From positions 1 through 44,613 of the forward strand of contig JAUXSD010000015.1 of NCBI GenBank assembly GCA_030681525.1: a stretch of 44,613 nt of DNA. Direction: 5' to 3'. Positions 39,156 through 44,613 of this stretch are shown in pieces. A program made the translations under genes and the position numbers. This DNA comes from Solirubrobacteraceae bacterium (GTDB taxonomy: Bacteria; Actinomycetota; Thermoleophilia; Solirubrobacterales; Solirubrobacteraceae). The notes below the pieces were generated by a model. The model made no database searches and had not been told where the DNA came from. It was given only the letters and a program-made list of their open reading frames with translations. Position 1 is the first letter of the stretch. Each line of letters opens with the position of its first letter.

Positions 39156-40582
39156 GGCTGCTCGGGCACGCGCGCCTCCTCGTGGTACTCGCCGTCCGCG
39201 TTGACCGCCCAGAGGTCGTGCTCGGCGCCGTGGCAGGCGTTCTCGACGGCGCGCAGCGCGGTCAGCATCGAGTGGTCGGAGTTGTTGTAGCGGTGCAGCC
39301 CGTTGCGTCCGATCTGCTGGAGGTTCTCGATCCCGGCCAGCCACGCGCGGATCGTCGCCACGCGGGCGTCGTAGTCGGCGTCGTAGATCGGATAGGCCTT
39401 CGGCACGCGGACGACATGGCCGCGCTCGACGCGCGCCGCGTCGGCCAGCCCGATCGCGTCGAGCTCGCGCGTCGCGCGCGCGACGAGCTCGGCGTCGCCG
39501 GCGTTCCAGAGCTCGTCGCCCTCGAAGCAGAAGTACTCCAGGCCGACGCACGTGCGGTCGGGGTCGGGCACCATCGCCTCGCTCCAGGCGCGGAAGTTCT
39601 GGATCCGCCCGACCCGCACGTCCGGGTCGTGGACGTAGATCCAGTTGTCCGGGAACAGGTCCTCGCCGCGGACGACGAGCGCGACCGTGAGGAAGTCGCG
39701 GTAGCGCAGCCCGGCGGCGGCCGCGCGTACGGCGGGCGGTGGCGGCGGATCGGCGAGCGCGACCACGTCGCGCAGCGCCAGCGAGGAGACGACCTGCGAG
39801 ACGGCCACCCGCTCGCCGCTGCCGTGCACCGCCGCCACGCGGTCGCCCGCGAGCTCCAGGGCCGTCACCCGGGTGCCGAGCCGCACCTGGCCGCCGGCGC
39901 CGACGATCTCGGCCGCCATCGCCTCCCACATCTGCCCGGGACCCAGCCGCGGGTAGTGAAACCGCTCGATGAGGCTGCGAACGTCGCCGCCGTCGTTGAG
40001 CAGCGCGGCGCGCACGACGCGCGAGAACGACAGCGTCCGGATGCGCTGCGCCGCCCACTCGGCGCGGATCTCGGATGTCGAGACGCCCCACACCTTCTCG
40101 GTGTAGCTCTTGAAGAACAGCTCGAACAGGCGCCGGCCGAAGCGATCGCAGACCCACTGCTCGAAGGTCTCGGGCGCGCGCCGGCGCCGCCGGCCGCGGC
40201 GGGCGACGGCCAGCCCGTACGACGCCGAGCAGCGGGTCAGCTCGAGCGGGCCGACCTTGCGCACGACGTCGCCCAGACGCAGCGGGTAGTCGATGAAGCG
40301 CCCGCGCCAGAAGATCCGCGAGAGCCGGTCGCGCACGAGCAGCTCTTCGCCGAGCACCTGCTCCCACAGCGTCTGCACCTCGGCCGACTTCGTGAAGAAG
40401 CGATGGCCGCCGAGGTCGAAGCGATAGCCGTCGCGCACGACGGTGCGCGCCAGACCGCCGACCTGCGTGTCGGCCTCGAAGACGACGACGGCGCGCTCGT
40501 CACGCGCAAGCACGTAGCCTGCCGTCAGCCCGGCCGGTCCGCCCCCGAGTACGGCGAAGGGTTCGCTTCCGTCCTCTCCCAC
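39083..40582 (-). CDS. NAD(P)/FAD-dependent oxidoreductase (protoporphyrinogen oxidase/UDP-galactopyranose mutase-like)
   Basis: A 499-residue flavoprotein. The dinucleotide-binding motif VLGGGPAGLTAGYVLA is at ~10-25, GGLARTVVRDGYRFDLGGHRFFTK at ~43-66, TEKVWGVSTSEI at ~150 and GRNGLHRYNNSDHSM near the C-terminus. This subgroup, annotated as HemY-like or UDP-galactopyranose-mutase-like, is commonly found in polysaccharide loci and may rearrange or oxidise a nucleotide sugar or amine. The GTG start is fixed by an in-frame TAA directly before it. A TAGAGT -10 ends seven bases upstream, so the message is probably leaderless. Divergent from the GT2 gene with only 30 bp between, all of it iron-box-like sequence. 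Confidence 0.85.
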   Translation of the reverse strand: MGEDGSEPFAVLGGGPAGLTAGYVLARDERAVVVFEADTQVGGLARTVVRDGYRFDLGGHRFFTKSAEVQTLWEQVLGEELLVRDRLSRIFWRGRFIDYPLRLGDVVRKVGPLELTRCSASYGLAVARRGRRRRRAPETFEQWVCDRFGRRLFELFFKSYTEKVWGVSTSEIRAEWAAQRIRTLSFSRVVRAALLNDGGDVRSLIERFHYPRLGPGQMWEAMAAEIVGAGGQVRLGTRVTALELAGDRVAAVHGSGERVAVSQVVSSLALRDVVALADPPPPPAVRAAAAGLRYRDFLTVALVVRGEDLFPDNWIYVHDPDVRVGRIQNFRAWSEAMVPDPDRTCVGLEYFCFEGDELWNAGDAELVARATRELDAIGLADAARVERGHVVRVPKAYPIYDADYDARVATIRAWLAGIENLQQIGRNGLHRYNNSDHSMLTALRAVENACHGAEHDLWAVNADGEYHEEARVPEQPYRDAPVTPALRGDALAVTGQPIE

Positions 40583-40611
40583 TTAGGGCACTCTAACTTA
40601 GGTCCGCCTAA
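40583..40611. promoter_or_regulatory. Double iron-box-like operator with overlapping divergent -10 elements
   Basis: Two 14-bp palindrome-like units, TTAGGGCACTCTAA (40583-40596) and TTAGGTCCGCCTAA (40598-40611), one base apart. Extended to 19 bases, the second agrees with the IdeR/DtxR consensus at 14 positions and the first at 13. Minus-strand TAGAGT (40595-40590) and plus-strand TAACTT (40594-40599) are candidate -10 elements overlapping by two bases. The entire intergenic space is operator and promoter. Confidence 0.62.
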
Positions 40612-40612
40612 C

Positions 40613-41515
40613 TTGCTTTCCGTCGTCATCCCCGCCACGGACGCCCCGCCCACGCTCGGCCGCTGCCTGGCCGCGCTGGGACGCTCGACCGAGCCGCACG
40701 AGGTCGTCGTTGTGGCCGATCCGCCGGGCGCCGGCCCGGCCGCCGCGCGCAACGCGGGCGTCGCCCGCACGAGCGGCGACGTCGTCGTGTTCGTCGACGC
40801 CGACGTCGAGGTCCATCCCGACGCGCTGCGGCGCCTGCGCGAGACGTTCGAGTGCGCCGTCGCGCCCGACGCGGTCTTCGGCGCCTACGACGACCGGCCC
40901 GCCGTGACCGCCGTCGTGTCGCGCTTTCGCAACCTCCTGCACCACCACGTGCACGCCGGAGCGGGCGGGCCCGCGACGACGTTCTGGGCCGGCCTGGGCG
41001 CGGTCCGCCGCGAGGCGTTCGTTGCCGCCGGCGGCTTCGATGCCGAGCGCTACCCGCGGCCGTGCATCGAGGACATCGAGCTCGGGATGCGCCTGCATGC
41101 GGCCGGCCGGCGGATCGTGCTCGACCCGGCGGTGCGTGGGACGCACCTCAAGCGCTGGACGCTGGCGTCGATGCTGCGCACCGACCTCACCGCGCGCGGC
41201 GCTCCCTGGGTGGCGCTGCGCCTCGAGCGCGGCGGCGCGGGCGGCGGCGCGCTGAACCTCGCCTGGGGCCAGCGCCTGGCCGCCGCGTGCGCGGTGCTCG
41301 CCACGGCCGCCGCGCTGGGCGGCCGGGGGCGCCTGGCGCTCGCCGCGCTGGCCGCGATGCTCGCGCCCAACGCCGGCTTCTACGTGCTGCTCGCCCGCCT
41401 CGGCGGCCCGCGCCTGGCGCTGGGCGGCGTGCCGCTTCACCTCGTCCACCACCTCACCGCCGCCGCCTCGGTGCCCGCCGGCGTCGTGCTCTGGGCACGC
41501 CGGTCGCGCCCATGA
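40613..41515 (+). CDS. GT2 family glycosyltransferase with C-terminal membrane helices
   Basis: A 300-residue GT-A fold transferase. The start reads (TTG) LSVVIPATDAPPTLGRCLAAL; the nucleotide-sugar metal motif is VVFVDADVEV (Asp-x-Asp ~62-64), and the catalytic-base region is RPCIEDIELGMRLHAAGRR. Residues ~225-300 hold two or three hydrophobic helices. TTG is the only possible start after the flavoprotein promoter, and -SVVIP is where GT2 enzymes normally begin. Its TGA overlaps the next ATG by four bases. Sugar and acceptor unknown. Confidence 0.85.
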   Translation: MLSVVIPATDAPPTLGRCLAALGRSTEPHEVVVVADPPGAGPAAARNAGVARTSGDVVVFVDADVEVHPDALRRLRETFECAVAPDAVFGAYDDRPAVTAVVSRFRNLLHHHVHAGAGGPATTFWAGLGAVRREAFVAAGGFDAERYPRPCIEDIELGMRLHAAGRRIVLDPAVRGTHLKRWTLASMLRTDLTARGAPWVALRLERGGAGGGALNLAWGQRLAAACAVLATAAALGGRGRLALAALAAMLAPNAGFYVLLARLGGPRLALGGVPLHLVHHLTAAASVPAGVVLWARRSRP

Positions 41516-42456
41516 GCGAGGCCCCCCTGCGCCTCGGGCTCGTCGGCTGCGGGCGATTGGCCGAGCTGGGCTACGCGCCGGCCGCGCGCGTCGCGTCGAG
41601 CGTCGAGTTCGTCGCCGTCGTCGACCCGGACCGCACGCGCCGCGGCGTCGTGGCGGCGAAGCTCGGCGTCCCCGGCCACGCGCGGCTCAGCGAGTTGTTC
41701 GCCGCCACGACGCTCGACGGCCTCGTCATCTGCACGCCCGCCGAGCAGCACGAGGAGACGACCGCGCTCGCCGCCCAGGCGGGCCTGACCGCGCTCGTCG
41801 AGAAGCCGCCGGCGCCGGACGCCGAGGGTGCGCTGCGGATCGCCGCCCTGAGCCCGGCGCCGTGGATCGCGTTCAACCGGCGCTTCGACCAGGGCCTGCA
41901 GCTCCTCCGCAAGGTGCCGCCGGGCGGCGACCTGACGATGAGGATGGTCCTGCACTACCGGCGCAGGTCGTGGCGGCCGGTGCAGCGCGGCGACGACGCG
42001 CTGCTCGACCTCGCCCCGCACCTCATCGACCTGGCGCTGTTTCTCACCGGCTCGCTGCCGCTCGCCGTACGGGCCAACGCGACGCGCGACCGCGCCGGCC
42101 TCGTGCTCGCCACGACGCGCGCCGAGGTCCAGATCGAGTGCGCCACCGACCGCCCGCACCACGAGCTCGTCGAGATCCGCAGCGCGGGCGGCCGGGTCGC
42201 CGGGCGCGCCGTCAGCGCTGGCCGCGCCCGCGGCGCGCTGGCCCGGCTGACCCCCGGAGCCCACCCGCTCGTGCGCTCCCTGGCCCAGCAGCTCGAGGCC
42301 TACGCGCGCGCGCTGCGCGGCGCCGATCCCGGCCCGCTGGCGACCGCCGCCGAGGGTGCCGCGGTCATGCGCGTGCTCGACGCCGCGCGGCGCTCGGACG
42401 CCGTCGGGGGCGACACCGTGGCCGTCGAGGGCGTCACGGTGAGAGACCACGCGTGA
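41512..42456 (+). CDS. Gfo/Idh/MocA family oxidoreductase
   Basis: A 314-residue NAD(P)-dependent dehydrogenase of the glucose-fructose oxidoreductase family, which often modifies nucleotide sugars or inositols. N-terminal Rossmann motif GLVGCGRLAELGYAPA; cofactor and catalytic segment TALVEKPPAPD (Glu-Lys-Pro); the second half has the expected beta domain (DLTMRMVLHYRRRSW, LLDLAPHLIDLALFLTG, with a Asp/His pair typical of the active site). Translationally coupled on both sides (ATGA with GT2, GTGA with the phosphatase-like gene), so the three products work together. Confidence 0.88.
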   Translation: MSEAPLRLGLVGCGRLAELGYAPAARVASSVEFVAVVDPDRTRRGVVAAKLGVPGHARLSELFAATTLDGLVICTPAEQHEETTALAAQAGLTALVEKPPAPDAEGALRIAALSPAPWIAFNRRFDQGLQLLRKVPPGGDLTMRMVLHYRRRSWRPVQRGDDALLDLAPHLIDLALFLTGSLPLAVRANATRDRAGLVLATTRAEVQIECATDRPHHELVEIRSAGGRVAGRAVSAGRARGALARLTPGAHPLVRSLAQQLEAYARALRGADPGPLATAAEGAAVMRVLDAARRSDAVGGDTVAVEGVTVRDHA

Positions 42457-43973
42457 TCTGCGTCCTGCAGTTCGACGCCGCCAGCGTCGCGGTGGTCGGG
42501 CGCATGCTCGCCGCGGGGCGACTGCCGGTGCTGACCGGCCTGATCGCGCGCGGCGAGCAGATGACGCTGCGGACGCCGGCCGACCACTTCGCCGCCGGAG
42601 CGTTTCACACGCTCTACAGCGGCATCGAGCTGGCCGACCACGGCCTCTTCTATCCCTTCCAGTGGGACGCGGCGTCCCAGCGGGCGCGCTACATGACGGC
42701 GTTCCCGGCGCCGCCCGCGATCTGGGAGCGGCTGGCTCGCGGCGGCCTGCGCACGCTCGCGATCGACCCGTACGAGAGCCGCCCGCCGCACGACTGGCTG
42801 GGGACCTACGTCTGCGGTTGGGGCTTTCGCGACCGGGTCGTGCTGCCGCGCTGGTCGCTGCCGCGCGCCGCGGCGACGCAGCTCGCCGGGATCCACGGCG
42901 AGGGTCCACACGCGACGGAGATCTTCGGGCGCCCGACGGTCCGCGAGCTGCTCGCGCTGCGCACGAAGCTCGTCGCGGCGCCGGGCCGCGTGGCGGCCGC
43001 CGCCGTCGAGCTGCTGGGCCGCGAGCGATATGACCTCGCCTGGCTGACGTTCAGCGCCGCGCATCTCGCCGGCCATCAGTTCTGGGACCTGTCGCAGCTC
43101 GCCCAGGCGCCCGAGGGCCGCGAGCGCGAGCTGCTCGAGGGCGCGCTGGAGGACGTCTACGCCGAGGTCGACGCGGCGTTGGGCAAGGTGCTCGCCGCAC
43201 TGCCCGGCGACTGCGACGTGATCGTCGCCTCCGCCGTCGGGATGGACGTCAACAGCTCGCGCGCCGACCTGCTGCCGCAGATGCTCGAGGCCGTGCTGCG
43301 GGGCGGGCCGCGCCCGGCCGACGGCGGCGGCGACGCGGAGGGCGGGGCGGGGGCGATCTGGCGGCTGCGCGCGGCGATCCCGACCGGCGCGCGTGGCGCG
43401 ATCGCCCAGGCCCTGCCCGACCGCGTCGCGCTCGAGCTCACCGCGCGGCTGGAGCTGCGCGGGATCGACTGGTCGCAGACGGCCGCCTTCTGCCACCCGG
43501 CCGACAACCAGGGCTACATCCGCCTGAACCTGCGCGGCCGCGAGCGCGACGGGATCGTCGACCCCGGCGAGGCCGACGCGCTGCTGCGGACGATCGCCGA
43601 GGGCCTGGCGACGTTCTGCGATCCCGACGGCGCGCCGGCGGTCGCGAGCATCGACCGCGTCGCCGAGCACCACGCCGGCGAGCGCACCGGCCGGCTGCCC
43701 GACCTGGTCGTGCAGTGGAGCGAGCGCCCCGCCACGACGCTCGCCGGGGTCCACTCGGCGAGCTTCGGCGACGTGATGCGCCGCGGCACCGGTAGCGGCC
43801 GCTCGGGCAACCACACGCCCGGCGACGCCTGGGCGGTCGTCGTGCCGGGGGCGCACGCCGCCCGCTCGCCCGCCCGCCCGCCGCGGCTCGCCGACGTCGC
43901 GGCCACCGTCGCGGCGGTCTGCGGCGTCGACCGCGCCGGGCTAGCGGGCGAGCCGCTGCTCGGCGAGGGCTAG
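42453..43973 (+). CDS. Alkaline-phosphatase-superfamily (type I phosphodiesterase-like) protein with altered metal motif
   Basis: A 506-residue protein of the nucleotide pyrophosphatase/phosphodiesterase fold. The N-terminus MICVLQFDAASV supplies the first metal Asp (residue 8), AFHTLYSGIELADHG the nucleophile Thr (53), and SGNHTPGDAWAVVVPG the late His. The usual Ser-Asp-His-Gly metal motif is VASAVGMD here (A261-V262 replace Asp-His), so one metal site may be lost or moved. Many relatives are secreted, but there is no signal peptide. Starts on GTG within the dehydrogenase stop. It could trim a phosphorylated or nucleotide-linked sugar, or be a pseudoenzyme. Confidence 0.8.
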   Translation: MICVLQFDAASVAVVGRMLAAGRLPVLTGLIARGEQMTLRTPADHFAAGAFHTLYSGIELADHGLFYPFQWDAASQRARYMTAFPAPPAIWERLARGGLRTLAIDPYESRPPHDWLGTYVCGWGFRDRVVLPRWSLPRAAATQLAGIHGEGPHATEIFGRPTVRELLALRTKLVAAPGRVAAAAVELLGRERYDLAWLTFSAAHLAGHQFWDLSQLAQAPEGRERELLEGALEDVYAEVDAALGKVLAALPGDCDVIVASAVGMDVNSSRADLLPQMLEAVLRGGPRPADGGGDAEGGAGAIWRLRAAIPTGARGAIAQALPDRVALELTARLELRGIDWSQTAAFCHPADNQGYIRLNLRGRERDGIVDPGEADALLRTIAEGLATFCDPDGAPAVASIDRVAEHHAGERTGRLPDLVVQWSERPATTLAGVHSASFGDVMRRGTGSGRSGNHTPGDAWAVVVPGAHAARSPARPPRLADVAATVAAVCGVDRAGLAGEPLLGEG

Positions 43974-44613
43974 CGCCGCGCCGGCGGCGACCGCGGCCTG
44001 CGCCAGCACGACGCAGGCCGCCGTGCGTGGCCCGGCCGCAGCGGTCGCTCGCGCCAGCCGGCGATAGAAGGCGCCGCCCGCCAGCGCGCCGCCGGCGTCG
44101 CGGAAGCCGACGGCGCCGCGGCCGTAGCGCACCTGCTGGCGCACGAGCCCGCGCACGCCGAGCGCCGGGCGATGCACGACGGCCGCGCCGGGCACATGGT
44201 GCAGGACCCGGCCGCCGGCGACGAGCCGGGCGCACCAGTCGCGGTCCTCGCCGGCGGCGAGCGGGAACGCCTCGTCGAACGGCACCGCGCGCAGGGTGGC
44301 GGCGGGGCAGGCCAGGTTGCAGGTCGGCGCGAAGCGCAGCGTCGCCGAGCCGTCGGCGGCGGGCGTGAGCGTGGAGAGCATGAGCGTGTTCGTCAGCAGC
44401 TGGGCCGCCGCTGCGGCGGCGCCGGCGGCGGGGTCGGCGAGCGTGGGGCCGGCGGCCGCACCGCCGTCCGCGCAGGCGGTGGCCAGGCGCTGCGCCCAGT
44501 CGGGTGCCGGCACGCAGTCGTCGTCGGTGAAGCAGACGATCTCGCCGCGCGCGGACCGCACGCCGAGGTTGCGGGCGGCCGCCGGACCGCGGCCGCCGCC
44601 GTGGACGACGTGC
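43941..44613 (-). CDS. GT2 family glycosyltransferase, 5' end outside window
   Basis: At least 223 residues of a GT-A transferase; the frame is open to the right edge of the window. The visible part starts within the first domain: GRGPAAARNLGVRSARGE, then IVCFTDDDCVPAPDWAQRL with the Asp-x-Asp motif, PTCNLACPAATLRAVPFDEAF and AGEDRDWCARLVAGGRVLHH (Glu-Asp region of the catalytic base). One or two hydrophobic helices close the C-terminus. It converges on the phosphatase-like gene with a 33-bp 3' overlap. Probably part of the same glycan locus. Confidence 0.85.
   Translation of the reverse strand, partial: HVVHGGGRGPAAARNLGVRSARGEIVCFTDDDCVPAPDWAQRLATACADGGAAAGPTLADPAAGAAAAAAQLLTNTLMLSTLTPAADGSATLRFAPTCNLACPAATLRAVPFDEAFPLAAGEDRDWCARLVAGGRVLHHVPGAAVVHRPALGVRGLVRQQVRYGRGAVGFRDAGGALAGGAFYRRLARATAAAGPRTAACVVLAQAAVAAGAALALAEQRLAR

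Overview
The window reads as chromosomal DNA of a very GC-rich actinobacterium. The protein set (HAMP-array kinases, a Rieske/DUF2231 fusion, DUF3618 with DUF1469, a Pro-rich protein beginning MGLLDDAIREHLELKRRRGA) points to the Thermoleophilia/Solirubrobacterales lineage. That placement is inferred from protein style, not from a marker gene. Genes are tightly packed, many start on GTG or TTG, ATGA/GTGA stop-start overlaps are common, and neighbouring converging genes often overlap at their 3' ends. I see no phage, insertion sequence, integrase or CRISPR array.

Layout. 0-8.1 kb: the 3' part of a transketolase, then single genes: Uma2-type nuclease, transglycosylase, DUF4333 lipoprotein, GNAT, orphan DNA methyltransferase, small secreted protein, an ECF sigma factor fused to a zinc anti-sigma motif and membrane segment and cut by an in-frame TAG, NTF2-like and DUF1360 proteins. 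8.1-21.6 kb: a stress and signal-transduction block. It holds two SigB/SigF-type sigma factors, a STAS anti-sigma antagonist, an MpsC-type protein, and a four-gene operon: a 1954-residue soluble HAMP-array histidine kinase, CheR, CheB, and a receiver-PAS-GAF-PP2C-HATPase protein that joins RsbU-like and RsbW-like activities. 21.7-26.5 kb: membrane proteins (PAP2, DUF2231-Rieske, a 56-residue membrane peptide, two CNNM/CBS proteins). 27-33.9 kb: two RTX-like secreted proteins, the second coupled to a two-domain multicopper oxidase, tRNA-Ala(CGC), a GGDEF diguanylate cyclase, a Pro-rich protein and a PhzF isomerase. 33.9-37.7 kb: an FbpABC ferric-iron importer. 37.7-44.6 kb: a glycan-type cluster (GT-C membrane transferase, FAD oxidoreductase, GT2, Gfo/Idh/MocA dehydrogenase, alkaline-phosphatase-superfamily protein, second GT2 cut by the window end).

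How the parts fit. The 8-21.6 kb block looks like a partner-switching general stress pathway driven by a cytosolic multi-HAMP kinase with its own methylation enzymes but no chemoreceptor. SigB-like promoters (GTTN, 15-16 bases, GGGTA) lie before a sigma factor gene, the HAMP kinase gene and the RTX/multicopper-oxidase pair, suggesting a local regulon. A 14-bp iron-box-like palindrome (TTAGG-N4-CCTAA) sits on the fbpA promoter, and two more near copies fill the 30-bp gap between the FAD oxidoreductase and GT2 genes. This suggests the glycan cluster is controlled together with iron uptake. This iron-boxed glycan cluster and the CheR/CheB-coupled HAMP-array kinase are the best candidates for undescribed systems.

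Several genes have a TANNNT -10 element ending 6-10 bases before the start codon and no Shine-Dalgarno sequence, so leaderless transcription seems common here.
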